Positions 45,301 to 56,474 of a stretch of 64,000 bases of DNA are shown here, piece after piece. A program made the position numbers and the translations under genes. Position 1 is the first letter of the stretch, and the number at the start of each line of letters is the position of its first letter. The stretch comes from Saturnia japonica (taxonomy: Eukaryota; Arthropoda; Insecta; Lepidoptera; Saturniidae): assembly GCA_033032175.1 (NCBI GenBank), contig CM065334.1:803705-867704 (forward strand), given 5' to 3'. The notes under the pieces are model-generated. The model was given only the letters and a program-made list of their open reading frames with translations, ran no database searches and was not told the DNA's origin.

Positions 45301-46305
45301 ATAATATTACAATGATACAGATCTATTTAAATAAATAATTAAGTTAGGTAAATACAAACGTAGTAATACTATTTTGAAAAACAATTGTAATGATTTGCAA
45401 TATACCATATTCAAGGTTCTTGTATTCGTATAATTTACAAAATGTACATGCATGATACAAATGGATAAATATTTATTTTGATTAAATATTTGAGAGCAGT
45501 TTTTAAAATTGTATATAAGTTTAGCGTTTGGTCACAATCTCGCCTGACTTTAAGTGACGATTTGGCCCAAGATAGTGACACGCTAAGCCCAGTGAGAGGG
45601 CTAACTCTCAAGTGCTTTTACTGGAACACACTATAATAGCCTCTTTGTGACAGATTTTCAACTTGACGGTGTTTTATTTTTTTTGTCATCTCGCCCTGTT
45701 ACCTTATGTTTAAACAGCATATTGTGAGAGAGAGTCTGTCGCGATTTGATACGGTCCAACTCTCTACTTGTTAATACGTCGTAATAATATCGCACAAATA
45801 AATAAATAAAGTCACTGTAATTAAAGTCTGTTGAAATACTTAAGATTGGCCACATTGCGCTTTGCAAGATTATCAAAAGATTTGATGGCCGATTCCTTTG
45901 TTTAATCATTCTAAAAGATTTATTGGAGAAACCTGAAGGATTCCGCAGAGTGTCAAATAATTCAATATCTTCGAATCAAATCTACATCAGCTCTGAAGCA
46001 ATGTTCAAAAGTTTGCACAGATGTATTATCGCATGGACAGATATTGTCATGAATGATTTTAAAGCGATTGAGATAGTGTTTACAATACCCATGTCCCGTT
46101 ACAATTTGCGCCATGTGGATAGTTTGGAAAATGGAAAATGCATGCATGGGTTTCATCACGATGGTTTCTATCAGTGAATACTAAAGATTACAGGGATTCA
46201 AACTCACGACTATCGACATGCAGTCTGTATGATTAATAAGTTTAATAATCAATAATAAATAATACTCACCACGGCCAAGAATAATACGAAAGTAGTTTTT
46301 GCCAT
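42394..46305 (-). CDS. G2: secreted glycine-rich peptide precursor, four exons
   Basis: Paralogue of G1 with identical architecture. Exons on the minus strand: 46305-46270 (MAKTTFVLFLAV), 44815-44770 (ILVVVSFVTSSPVPQ), 43817-43776 (Gly-rich, LGGGVGGVGGIQT) and 42398-42394 plus 3' UTR. Lengths 36, 46 and 42 nt with phases 0, 1, 1; all donors and acceptors are GT/AG. The product is 42 residues, so the mature peptide after the signal would be under 20 residues, ending in a single Gly coded by a codon split across intron 3, then TAA. The Gly-rich exon is 102 nt shorter than in G1 and the difference keeps frame. AATAAA lies at 42238-42233. Intron 1 carries a LINE fragment. Function unknown; conserved signal region and splice sites argue that it is or was a gene. 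Confidence 0.7.
42484..42866. repeat. Family E element with a hairpin at each end (G2 intron 3)
   Basis: Left end GCAGTCATGAGGACTGC and right end GCACTCCCGGAGTGC are each self-complementary. Inside them TGACAAAAGTGAGAAGTGAA and TTTTCAGTTCTGTCGGCA are inverted repeats. No coding capacity; probably a MITE. Flanking sequence to about 43010 is shared with 19449-19562. Confidence 0.6.
43100..43775. other. GC-rich part of G2 intron 3
   Basis: 43140-43620 is unusually GC-rich for this window (CCGACACCCGACCAGCACCG, GTGGACATCGAGCGAGGAGG) and is kept in the second duplication copy at 63150-63620. No frame stays open through it in both copies. Confidence 0.45.
43818..44769. other. G2 intron 2
   Basis: No gene seen. 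44380-44510 is C/T-rich and gives a chance ORF at 44300-44530 without a domain. Confidence 0.4.
45640..46190 (-). mobile_element. LINE C-terminal fragment (R1-type RNase H/zinc-knuckle tail) in G2 intron 1
   Basis: The minus strand from 46159 reads IVTGHGYCKHYLNRFKI then CPCDNTSVQTFEHCF, the GHG..YL.RF....C.C....T..H signature found after the RT of R1- and Loa-type LINEs. Stops and a frameshift break it (second open piece 45909-45658). The insertion explains why G2 intron 1 is much longer than G1 intron 1. Confidence 0.6.
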
Positions 46306-46371
46306 TTTAATATTTTGTTATCTCCAAACGAGCTTCAGAATGTATCTATTTTGTATTTACAATTCAAATTC

Positions 46372-46379
46372 TTTATATA
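46372..46379 (-). promoter_or_regulatory. TATA box of peptide gene G2
   Basis: TATATAAA on the minus strand, 67 bases upstream of the ATG. The leader also shares GAAGCT and ATTAAAATGxCAAAA with G1. Confidence 0.6.
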
Positions 46380-46574
46380 GTCATCTAAAGCTGACAATTA
46401 AATAATAGAAAAAATCAGTAACGTGGACAATAATAAACAAATAAAACATGAGATTTTTTTTCGCTGTTTAATAGAACGTGAATTATTTCAAAATAAGTAC
46501 ATAATTTGAATATAATTAACACGGAAGAGATAAGAAAATAACGGATCCAGCCGATCTTAAATATCTTAAACTAA

Positions 46575-46890
46575 TATAATAAAACGGTGGATTTTTCTTG
46601 TTTGTTTGTTTTTAATAACGTCCTAATCTCTGTAACTACCAGTCGGATTCCAAAAACTATTTTTGTATATGACAGACTGATTCACGAGTATAAGCTACTT
46701 AGAATTAAGCTACACCACTCAGCTAGCTTTAAGTTTTGTATTTTTTTAAGTAAATTGGAAGATACAGCGCTCCCGAACTGGTTTATCCACGTAATGAGTA
46801 GTGATACGTATATACAATATTCTACACAAATCTTGACCCTTAGTATATCTAAAAAAAGTCTGTAATACTAATTGCATATATCTTAAACAA
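46575..46890 (+). repeat. Family D member
   Basis: TTGTTTGTTTGTTTTTAATA, ACTACCAGTCGGATTCCAAA and TTTTTGTATATGACAGACTG match the 5' half of family D. Confidence 0.5.
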
Positions 46891-46944
46891 TATATATCTA
46901 TAACACGACTGGTATTTCCAGAGATTTGGAAGTTAGTTATCGCG

Positions 46945-47060
46945 GGATAGGCGCTAAGCTGCAGTGTCGGACTGTTCTATGTACCTACAGTACATGTGGT
47001 CCTTGGTTCGATTACCGCTTAGCTTGAATTTTTCATGAAAATCTTTTTTTTTTTTTTTAT
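46945..47060 (+). repeat. Possible short tRNA-related SINE
   Basis: GGTTCGATTACCGCTTAG resembles a B box. A poor A-box candidate lies about 50 bases upstream and a T-rich stretch at 47045-47060 follows. Weak. Confidence 0.3.
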
Positions 47061-47279
47061 AAAGTTATGAAAATAAACACATTATTATTACAAAAACATA
47101 AACAAAAAATTCTGTACATTCAATTTTGAATTAATAAAAAAGTACTAAACAAAAAAGAAAGACAAACAAAAAAAATTTTGAGTCTGAAATCACACGCGGT
47201 ACAAGTGAAACTTCTGTCTCTCTCTCTCTTTGTATATATTTCGAGTATATTAAGAGGTTATATCACGGCACGATCTACC

Positions 47280-48061
47280 CCGTTAATAAAAACAGCCGCC
47301 ACTTATGTTCCGGCACCCACGGACATTCGGTGCAAACGCCGGCCGCGCAATATTTTTATTGATCCCGACGATCACATCGAAAATTCGAATAAATATTACA
47401 CATCCGTCTCTCCAAACAGAGCGTGCCAGCGCCCACGCCCGCGTAACCACCGTTCTCTCCGCAGAGGGCGGGCGGTCAATTTCGCTCCAGCACACCCGTC
47501 ACGTCCACCCTCTCTAGCGGTAACCCAAGCCTAGGTCCGTTCCTCGGTGTGAAACCCTTGGGTCAGGCAACCGCCCGCGCGATACAAGTGACACTGTACG
47601 TGCAACACTTAGCTACCTACATACAACACTACACACGTATGAACATACACACGTGCACACCACACAGGTACATAGGTTCTGTGAGGGACCTTTTTTTTCT
47701 TTTTTTACGCTAGTTAGTTAGCGCTAGTTAGTGTAGAAACATTCCGATTACTGAATACACATACGCACGGTTCCTTCCTTCCTCCCAGGAGGAAGGGAAC
47801 GTGCCTATGTGTATATTTAGTTAGCTCGAATCGTAGGTGTAGGGATTCGAATAGATCGCGACCTATTTGCGAACGCGACGACCGCCCGAGCCGAGGTCCG
47901 GCCACTTTGGCACCCTCGTGCGAGTCGTCCTCAAAACTTTCGCGGCTGAGTGCCCTCTGCGCTCGCCCCCAAGTCCGGTGAAGCTGTAAAAGCCGCAGCG
48001 GCTTTAGGGGCCCTAAGGCTAACAGTGTAGTCAGTTCTAAATAAAAAAAAAAAAAAAAAAA
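47280..48061 (+). mobile_element. Jockey LINE, second copy, 5'-truncated with 13-bp target duplication
   Basis: Corresponds to 2226-2986 of the first copy: the last 85 codons of ORF2, the 3' UTR and the poly(A) tail. It is bounded by GGCACGATCTACC at 47267-47279 and 48062-48074. Only a handful of substitutions separate the copies. The open frame at 47178-47534 is a chance fusion of flanking sequence with the ORF2 tail. Confidence 0.93.
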
Positions 48062-48074
48062 GGCACGATCTACC

Positions 48075-48740
48075 GTACCCGATTTCCGGGGGAAGGCAGG
48101 GGGGTGGCTTTTGGCCGCAGGATCGAGCGTCCCTATTGGCTCAATAACCGTGAAATAATCCCTAAAGAATTGGCGAAGAACAGGGAAACTGTATAGAAAC
48201 GCAATCTATCTCATTCTCTCACAGCCTAAAACTTACATTTACATTTATAGCTATCTCTTTTTCGTTACATAAAATTCAATTCAAAAGTAGCTTCATTTCA
48301 AAAGTTAGCCTTTTACTAAAAGGACCGTATATAATTTCATTTATGAGTTTAGCAAAAAGCTGTTATTTTGACATTAGAAACAAACACTTCAATTTTATTT
48401 ATTTATATAGATTGTATACTAACTAAATGGTCTTTACGCCTTTTAAAGTGAAACGAGACGAATTATAACGCTTTCATCAGTGAATCATTTATTTATTAAT
48501 CTACAAACAAGGCAAACACTTCACTAAAATTGAAAAATACAAAACATACTTAAATTAGAACCTAAGTGTTCCCTGAATTAAAAGTTGCTATGACATGCTA
48601 AAAATAATAGTGTAAATAAGTTTAAATGTACATAAAGTCAAGAGAATATAGATAAACAACTTAGGTAATTAGTCACTACATATGTGTTTCAAAACATTAT
48701 CTCTGTGGGATTTGTAACTTTGTCTATGTTCTTTCAAGAT
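48075..48740. other. No gene recognised
   Basis: 48075-48140 is GC-rich and continues the sequence interrupted by the jockey insertion. 48345-48415 holds a family F end (AGCAAAAAGCTGTTATTTTG). Confidence 0.4.
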
Positions 48741-48750
48741 GTTTTCTCTC

Positions 48751-48815
48751 ACCGAAAGCTCAGAGATTCGAACCTACAGAGATCTAACTAGCACTGAGCT
48801 ATGACCGCTTGAAAT
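48751..48815 (-). repeat. tRNA-like SINE head
   Basis: On the minus strand TAGCTCAGTGCTA (48801-48789) and GGTTCGAATCT (48774-48764) have A- and B-box form and spacing. No complete cloverleaf or anticodon arm is apparent, so a SINE head or tRNA relic is likelier than a tRNA gene. Confidence 0.45.
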
Positions 48816-48859
48816 AAAGCCATCTGCAATAACCATGTCTGCTGATTACCAAAAACTCA

Positions 48860-49197
48860 GAATTTTTGGCGGTATCTTGAAGTGACATGTTGTGTTTTTT
48901 ATTTTTTATTCATTTACTTATGCTTTTGACCCTTTAATATGTAACATTGGTGGCGTTTTGCGTGATATAGTATGGTTTTTGTGCATAATACACTTATCAA
49001 GTGGATTATGAAGATAAACTAAGATCATGCATTCTGGGATCCCACAAAAACTCCCTAGAAAATTCTAACAAGGGAGCCACCATCTTAGGATACTGAAAAC
49101 GTCATAAGACAGGACACTTTATTCACTTGATACTGGTAGTAATGGTCTTCTTAAAAAGAGAACTAGTTGCAAAGTTAGGAAGAAGTAGAAGAAGATA
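48860..49197 (+). mobile_element. SINE-like element B, copy 3
   Basis: TTTTTGGCGGTATCTTGAAG at the left (head), GGGATCCCACAAAAACTCCC in the middle, AGAAGTAGAAGAAGA tail at the right. Opposite orientation to copies 1 and 2. No clear target duplication. Confidence 0.7.
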
Positions 49198-49247
49198 GAC
49201 TCACCGAGGTACGACAGTTTTACAGAGCAAAGGTAACTACTAAATAA

Positions 49248-49506
49248 ATAAAAAAAATTGGTTGCCTGTAAAGTCGGTATAAGGGCGAAAGTTTTACGTG
49301 ACAACGACTTTGAGTGGTAAAATAATTTTAATGTGCCTTTCACTTTTTATGTCTGTCTCTCTCTCTCTTAGGCGGGCTAACCATGCCCAAGTGGAAGGGA
49401 CGCGTGCCTCTCACTCGCTCTCATTGTGAGCGCATAACGTGAGCGGAGCGTAACGCAGTTTCTTGAAGTGTCACCCGGCAAACCAATTTATAAGACGTTG
49501 TCACGT
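49248..49506 (-). repeat. Repeat C, copy 1 (inverted relative to the LTR-element leader)
   Basis: AATTGGTTGCCTGTAAAGTC through GGCGGGCTAACCATGCCCAA and GCGTAACGCAGTTTCTTGAA to AGACGTTGTCACGTC is the reverse complement of 56703-56930, with about 25 extra bases near 49310-49340. ACGTGACAACG occurs in inverted orientation towards both ends. Confidence 0.7.
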
Positions 49507-49519
49507 CAAAACTAAAACA

Positions 49520-50740
49520 AAGTAAATTGAAAATGTTTTAACCCCCTGGCACGGGGTTATTTTCCACGCCAAGCGGGTAGGTAAAAAATATTGATGTTTT
49601 CGATTTTAGTAATTTTTGATTATGCTATACCTAGACATCTCCTCGACCTCTAACAAAATATCTTTACAGTAGAAAGTCTGGTTAACGATTTACAGAACCA
49701 TGTACTTCTAACTCGATTATTTGGTTTTAAAAAGTAAGAACAAAATAAATTTTGCAGTGCAATACATGCTTCCTTAATTGACCATTCTATCTGCCGTTTT
49801 GAATATTAAGAAAAAAGATTTTTTAAATATAAATTTATTTTAACATGAATTTTAGTTTTATGTTTTTTTTTTCTAAAAATAGCTAATAGTGTCTAGAATG
49901 GGCGTAGAAATGATTTTATGAACTAGACCGGTTTACAGTGAGGAAGCGACGCGACTCGGCGAGGCTAACACGAGCTTACAGAAACTTTCAATCAATTGTA
50001 TTTCTTACCTTATTTTATTAAATAAGAACTACAATAAGACAAGATAATTGCTTTTGATTGTTTATTTACATATTTCACAGCTGTATAAGCTTCACAGTTA
50101 CTCGTGCGTTTTATTATAACACCTTCAGTAATCGGAATGAAGTCATGGTAGTTTTGCGATTGATATTGTCATTGAAGAGTCAAAACAGTTTTCTAGAAAA
50201 ATCCGTTTTCTTGGAATTCCTCTTCCCTGTATATTAGTTAATATATTGAGGCACTGATGATATGAGGATGATACAGTCGACGTTAAGCAAAACCACACGA
50301 CACCCGAGCCGTTGTACGCATGGGCTAAAACATTAATAAACCTTAGAGAAACAAATAGGCAATTCAAAACAATTACTGTAGGTAAGCAGACGAAGCCGCG
50401 GGTACCAGTTAGTAATCGATAAAATAATAAACATACCCTAAGGTATTACCTTCAACACTTAGGAAATAATTATTATTGTAATTCTTATCGTTCCACATTG
50501 CTGGGTAATATTAAAAATGTCAATTAATTTATACACAAACACATTAAAAAGTTAATAGCAAAACTATAGAAAAGGGTAAGGTACACACACGTACACCCAG
50601 AGAACCAGGAATTAGAGCGTTAAATTGAGCGTGTCGGCGCGGGCGATGTCGCATAAATTTTTTGTATGTGGATTTTAACAACAAAAAATAATTATTTATC
50701 ACATTAACTAATTTTAAGTTGATTTCGTGGTATTTCTTTA
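49520..50740. other. No gene recognised
   Basis: AT-rich with short chance ORFs. 50385-50405 (GACGAAGCCGCGGGTACCAG) resembles the CTAG-side end of family F. Confidence 0.4.
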
Positions 50741-51102
50741 TCCTATTTATTAATACGTGAAGCAAAAGCTTTCTACCCCTTTTTATGTGTATTGCGTGCA
50801 CGGAAGACTATGAGATTTGGCATGGTTAAAGTTTATATGGAGGAGTGCAGAAAGCTATAGTTGATCACTAATATCTGTTACTAATTTATTAAATTAAATA
50901 AATTAATAGTGCGAATCTTAACCCAACTGTTTCCATTGAACTTAGACCCCCAAAATATTGACATTGTCATTCAATGAAAAGTGAGAGCAAGTGATGTAGA
51001 TAATACTCATTGCTTAGGTTCATGAATACTGCAAATGTCAAACAGAAAATAGTCTATTATCAAAAGTCACTGGTTGAATTTCAAGCTTAGGGCGATCGCT
51101 AG
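50741..51102 (+). mobile_element. Non-autonomous Helitron-like family A, copy 9
   Basis: TCCTATTTATTAATACGTGA at the left; GCGATCGCTAG ends at 51102. The hairpin is decayed (GGTTGAATTTCAAGC). The hAT element below inserted four bases beyond its end. Confidence 0.75.
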
Positions 51103-51113
51103 TTAGTTTAATG

Positions 51114-54100
51114 CATAGGTCCCCAAAGTGGTCCATGTGGACCCCTGGGGGTCCATATCGAACATCAAGGGGTCCACGGCGACGAAAACAAAGTCTGGGG
51201 GTGCACGAGCTGCAAATGGGGTCCGCGAGCTGCAAATGGGGTCGACAATAATGAATGGATAAGCAAGTCGAGACTAAAATTTTAACTTCCTTTAAATAAT
51301 AATGATAATGTGTTTGTACTTACATAATACTTTTTTACAATAAACATATACTTAGGTAATAATTCTAAAAGGTAAATATTTATAGAATTTGATAAAGATA
51401 TGGAAGCTATATTCAGAGAATTTCATAAGTACATTCATTAATCATGGGAAAATTCGGGATCGATTATAAGATGACCTTGTAAAATTATTTTTATAGGTGC
51501 TTTTGTTGAAATTAAATCTGAATGAAAACGTTGAATTATTATAAATTCCATAGTAGAAAATTATTATATTTACAATACCCGAGTACACATTAAATTTCAT
51601 TTGGCAAGCTATTCACTTAGTGGCTGGAACACTTGAACCTGTAACAACCTGCAAATTTGATATAGGTATTCGTATATATTGCTTTCTGACTCGCTCCAGT
51701 AATGCTTGTTAAGACTTGCATCAATTGAACTTGTGCAGAATTGTTCAATTCGCGAATATTTCCAAAAATACGTATGTTAGAGACAAACAATGTTCATTTG
51801 TCATTGGAACTTTGTTAGTTAAAGTCAAGTAAGTTAAAGTGAATCAATTTCGTCTTGTTTGGAATTACCACAGAAAAGTAAGTAAATTATTTTTTTTAAA
51901 TTTATTCTTGTAGTTCCTCCGTTTTACTTGCAAACTTGAGGTATTAGTAGTTCAACATTAACTTAAGTACATTTATTTGCATTCTTATTCCTTAATAGTT
52001 ACCTTTTTCAAAATTTTAAGAATCGGTATTATATACTTGTACGTCTGAATCTTTATAAACAAGTTACTACATGATTCCTTTCTATATTCATACATATATT
52101 ATAAAAGATTTCTGAAGATTAAAAAAGATCTTACTCAAGGAATCAATTCGGTATCTATGTCTTTTCATATTATATTAGTGGAATTTTTAATTTTTCCCCA
52201 GATAACTGCTACTAAAAAGCCCAAAAATGGCTGAATAAAAAAAATGTCGACAATACAGTATTGATTATTTGAAGTTTGGCTTCATTCCGTCAACCTCCGA
52301 CAAACGATGGCCTATGTGCCTTCTGTGTAGCAGAATATTAAATAATGACTCTATGAAACCCTCCAAGTTGGAGGGTCATTTGAAAAGTTGTCATCCTGAG
52401 AAATCGGGTAAAGGTTTGAAATATTTTCAAAAAATTAAGGAAATAGTTCAGAAGAGACCAACGGTGTATAATATATCTGCTTCGGCTTCACAAAAAAGCG
52501 ACGACGGTTTAAGGGCATCTTATAATATCGCACTCTTAATAGCAAAGTGTGGAAAGTCATATACTATCGGAGAAAAATTAATCCTGCCAGCTATTGAAGA
52601 GGTTTTCAAAACTGTGTTACGCAAACCGGCCTATGATGTTATAAAGAAAATTCTTTTGAGCGCCAATACGGTTCAAAGACGTATAGATGAAATGGGAAAT
52701 GAAGTTGAAGTGTTCTTATGTAAACATTTAAAAACGACTCATTTTTCTATACAACTGGACGAATCCACCTTGCCTAATAACGAATCGTTATTATTGGCAT
52801 ATGTTCGTTTTATAATGGATCAGGAAATTCATGAAGAACTTCTGTTTGCCAGAAATTTGAAAACGGATACTAAAGGCGAATCAATATTTAATGTTTTGAG
52901 GAATTATTTCGCAGAAAAAGCAATCCCTTTATCAAATATAATATCTGTGACAACAGATGGAGCACCTGCAATGTTTGGGCGTTACCGAGGATTTATCAAC
53001 TATTTAAAGCAAAATGTGCCCGAGGTGTGTGCTATACACTGCGTAATCCATCGGTAACATTTAGTTGCTAAAAGTCTGAGTGGTAGATTGCATCAATCTC
53101 TTCAATTTGTCATCAACGCAGTAAACAAAATTCGGAGCAACGCCTTGAATTCTAGGCTATTTGTGCAGTTATGTGAAGAAAATGATGAAAACTTTCATAG
53201 GTTACTCTTCCACACCGAAGTTCGTTTGTTATCAAAAGACTTATGTTTGGCAAGATTTTTTTCACTGTTTGAGACAGTTTTGGAGTTTTTGGATTCTAAA
53301 GATCCAATTTTGAAAGATAATTTAATTAAGTGGAAGCCAGATATTGTCTATTTAACAGATTTGTTTTAGTAAATTCAATGAGGTTAACTTGCAGTTGCAA
53401 GGCGACAGTCTAAATTTGATAAGGACCAAGTCCAATATATCACCTTTCTTTCTCAGAATTAAACTAATGAGGCAAAACATTGAACGGAGAGAATTTTCCC
53501 AGTTTCCAAATTTGTCACAGACAAGCTGTCAAGATGATGATGTTTTATCCTATGTTGAACATTTACATGCCCTTCACAAAGACTTTGAAATTAAGTTTGA
53601 AGATATCTTGACTATGAATATACCAACCATGGATTATCAATCCATACGGTGAAATTGAAGAATCGAATGTTATAATTCAAGAAGAACTGGTCGAATTTGG
53701 CACTAATGAAGAACTTAAAGTGGAGTTCGGAAAAGGATATCAAAAATTTTGGCTTCAGAAGGACATACCCGTTACATATCCCGCATTATGGACTATTGCG
53801 AGAAAGTTTTTAGTTGCATTTCTTTCTTCATACCTCGTCGAAAGGGGCTTCAGTGCCGTTTCCAATCTTCTATCAAAAAAAAGAAATAGATTAGAAATGA
53901 CTGAGCGAAGGGATTAAAGATTAAATCTAACTAAATTGCAACCAAATGCAGAAAATTTGATATCGAAGCATCAGGTGCATCCCTCGCATTGAGATAATTT
54001 ATTTGTAAGAAAAAATTTCATTTGATTTGAATTCCTTAATAAATATAGAAAATTTAATATATGTTTTTTTTAATTTTTCACTTAGTCGCAACCAAAGTCA

Positions 54101-54242
54101 AATTAAGAACAATTTCACCTACCACAAACAGGTTTGAATTTGATGATTTTGTAAAAATTTTATATTCAAAAGGTAAGTGGTCCACCTAGTGCAATAAAAA
54201 TTGAAAAGGGGTCCACGAGACGAAAATGTTTGGGGACCATTG
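51114..54242 (+). mobile_element. hAT-superfamily DNA transposon, degenerate
   Basis: Terminal inverted repeats CATAGGTCCCCAAA (51114-51127) and TTTGGGGACCATTG (54229-54242) match at 12 of 14 positions. Flanking 8-bp duplication: GTTTAATG (51106-51113) and GTTTAAAG (54243-54250), one mismatch. Subterminal GGTCCAC/GTGGACC repeats occur at both ends. 51128-52268 is non-coding 5' sequence. Confidence 0.85.
52269..53990 (+). pseudogene. hAT transposase with BED zinc finger, broken
   Basis: The transposase would bind the element ends and cut and paste it. N-terminal BED-type finger: CLLCSRILNNDSMKPSKLEG, then HLKSCHPE. Catalytic-core landmarks include SIQLDEST, SVTTDGAPAM and CAIHCVIHR. The C-terminal dimerisation region reads YPALWTIARKFLVAF, then SSYLVERGFSAVSNLL near 53830-53880. 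This pattern is that of the ZBED5/SCAND3-like hAT branch. Breaks: an in-frame TAA at 53055-53057 after IHR, a stop and frame change near 53367-53390, another frame change between 53650 and 53720, and a TAA near 53917. It cannot make a functional protein. Confidence 0.85.
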
Positions 54243-54339
54243 GTTTAAAGTTATGAAATTTAAGATATGTTTTCACATTACATACATACTACATGAGTGG
54301 GAAAATAATAAATTAACCAGGGACTAGCTATCTCTAATA

Positions 54340-54740
54340 AAAGATTATCTGCGTTTGAAATTCCTTCATGAGGAATAGTATAGGCATATAACATTAGGCT
54401 ACAACTTTCAGCTAGCCTTAAATATTGATTTTTGTTACGTAAGTCGGAAGTCAACGCCTTCGCGAACTGCTCTATCCGCGTGCGCTGGCTTAATGGTTAA
54501 TGATACGTAAATACAATGTTCAACAAAAATATTGACCTTTAATATATCTAGAAAAAAGTTCGGCTTATCATATGCCTATCTCTTATATATAAGCCACAAT
54601 AAAGTATTTTGTGACAAACATATGTTGAAAATTTAAAATTGATTTATGAGCATTATTTTTAGACATGGCATATTAATTATTACTATTCTTACGAACAAAA
54701 GTTACTTCATCTTAGAAATTTAGATAATGAAAAGGCGGAA
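54340..54740 (+). repeat. Helitron-like family D copy
   Basis: TAAGTCGGAAGTCAACGCCT, CTATCTCTTATATATAAGCC and TTTTTAGACATGGCATATTA. Lies directly upstream of the second MITE copy. Confidence 0.55.
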
Positions 54741-54764
54741 CGGAAAATTAACGTTTTTTTGAAG

Positions 54765-55200
54765 TATGACTTCTTTAGGCGCGACTAGGCAGTAACTCGG
54801 ATTTGTTTTCTGACGGAAGTAACAATTACGTAGTTTCCGGTATTCAAAAATAATCATTTGTTTGGTTTGGTAGTAAGTAGTTCTTGACTTATACGCCAGC
54901 TAGTGGCAAATATAATAATCAATTAGGATTATTTATTTCCAATATTTTCAATTGGATCAATTGTGAATAAAAATTTAATAGTTAAAAAAATAATTAATTG
55001 CAGTTTTTTAAAAATCTCTAAATATGCTTGTTTATTGATTACTTTTGTAATAAATAAATTATTAATAAATTTTCTGACTATTGTGACATTCTATAATATT
55101 CAATAATAAAATTTAACAATTTCAGTGATATATGCCGTCAACGCCAAAGAAGTTTTACTTCAATCGCGCGTAAAGGTTACACGCACACACTTTCTTTTTT
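54765..55200 (+). repeat. Putative MITE, copy 2
   Basis: GACTTCTTTAGGCGCGACTA to CAATCGCGCGTAAAGGTTAC; same order and orientation as 4066-4545. Confidence 0.6.
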
Positions 55201-55204
55201 GGTA

Positions 55205-55520
55205 TTTTAATTTTTTGCTACGTAAGTCGGAAGTCGAAGCCCCCGCGAACTGTTTTAACCGCGTGTACTGGCGTAATCGTTAAGGATTCGTAAATACAAT
55301 GTTCTATAAAAATATTGACCTTTAACGTATCTAGAAAAAAATCTGGCATAACATATGCCTATCTCTTATATATAAGCCACAATAAAGTATTTTGTAACAA
55401 ACGTAGCTTGAAAAATTTAAAATTGAGTTATGAGCATTATTTTTAGACATGACATATTAATTCTTACGACCAAAAGTTACTTCATCTTAGAAATTTAGAT
55501 AATGAGAGGACGCAAAGGAA
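55205..55520 (+). repeat. Helitron-like family D copy
   Basis: Repeats TACGTAAGTCGGAAGTCGAA to TTAGACATGACATATTAATT. With 54340-54740 it brackets the MITE, which suggests that the MITE inserted next to, or was duplicated with, family D sequence. Confidence 0.55.
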
Positions 55521-55621
55521 AATTAACGTGTTTTTTAATTCATATTACGTAATACAAAAAATAATAATTGATAAATTATTATGAAACCTGTTTTTTTGTT
55601 ATTATTTTAATTAAAACGGTA

Positions 55622-56082
55622 GTATATAAAGAATTTCGATTCGTTTGAAATTAGTTAACTAGGTGGTTCGTTGTTAGTCTTTGAAGTTTGCTAATCAAAC
55701 TGACGGCAACAACGTTAGCGTTCTTCTTGCTTATGGTAAGTTGTTTGTACTGAAAACATCTATAGGCATGATGTACGATTTTTGTATGAGTTTAATGTAT
55801 GGGTTCGCATCACCTCGCGTCGCCGATACCCATTTCCTGATGTTAAAAGTATCCCAATGTTCTGACAATCTAGCCATTCCCGAGCAATTCCATCTCCCTA
55901 TTTTGCTAGCGAGCTATACCCGCGAAAGGGGAAACGTAGAGAAAGAGGAAGAGCAACATCTCGCACCCTGGCCATACGTGCGAGAAGGACAGCTTGGGGT
56001 TTTAGTTGGTAAGTGTCCATTAAAGACCTCCCTAAGCGGCGCCGCTCAGGAGGGAATTCAATGCAGGATATTCTCCACGTAA
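55622..56082 (+). other. TATA-led unidentified ORF region
   Basis: GTATATAAAG at 55622-55631 is followed by a frame open from 55681 to 56082. The first in-frame ATG is at 55771 (MMYDFCMSLMYGF), leaving about 104 codons that end GIQCRIFST. GTAAG motifs at 55736 and 56009 could be splice donors. A perfect 12-bp palindrome, AGCGGCGCCGCT, lies at 56035-56046. I recognise no domain. It might be the first exon of a gene, or retroelement leader sequence. Confidence 0.3.
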
Positions 56083-56250
56083 AAAAAAATTAAAAGTAAT
56101 TTACTAAAATCTATATATTAATACGTGAAGCAAAAGCTTTCGGTACCTTTTTAAGCGTATCGCGTGCACGGAAGACTGAGATTTGGCATGTTTAAAGTTT
56201 ATATTGAGGAGTGCAGAAAGCTAAAATTTATCTATAATATCTGTTACTAA

Positions 56251-56457
56251 TGTGGCGCCTCATTCGCCACTATTTTTGTACTGGTTGTTTCTAATCATTA
56301 ATATTAAAAAGTACTTAAGTGATGACATATCAGAGAGACAGATGAAAATCAGACGGTTGGTTTCACGACACGTTTTGTACTAAAAACTTGTATTATAATA
56401 TTATAAAGTACATGTGCTAAAGCCCTACTGACTAGCGTTATTATTGAACACGCCAAA
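56251..56457 (+). repeat. 5' LTR
   Basis: Starts TGTGGCGCCTCATTCGCCAC, ends near AACACGCCAAA. It differs from the 3' LTR at one position (A at 56384, T at 61534). The first 19 bases contain a GGCG..CGCC stem. Confidence 0.9.
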
Positions 56458-56458
56458 C

Positions 56459-56474
56459 TGGTGACCCCGATGTT
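56459..56474 (+). promoter_or_regulatory. Primer binding site (tRNA-Trp)
   Basis: TGGTGACCCCGATGTT directly after the LTR. The first 12 bases are complementary to the 3' end of eukaryotic tRNA-Trp with CCA; the usual continuation differs at two of the next four bases. Confidence 0.75.

Noticed and set aside
47178..47534. Open frame of 118 codons read as a gene
   Set aside because: It is flanking sequence fused by chance to the last codons of the truncated jockey ORF2; the target duplication at 47267-47279 marks the junction.
48751..48815. tRNA gene
   Set aside because: A- and B-box-like motifs are present but no complete cloverleaf or anticodon stem could be drawn.
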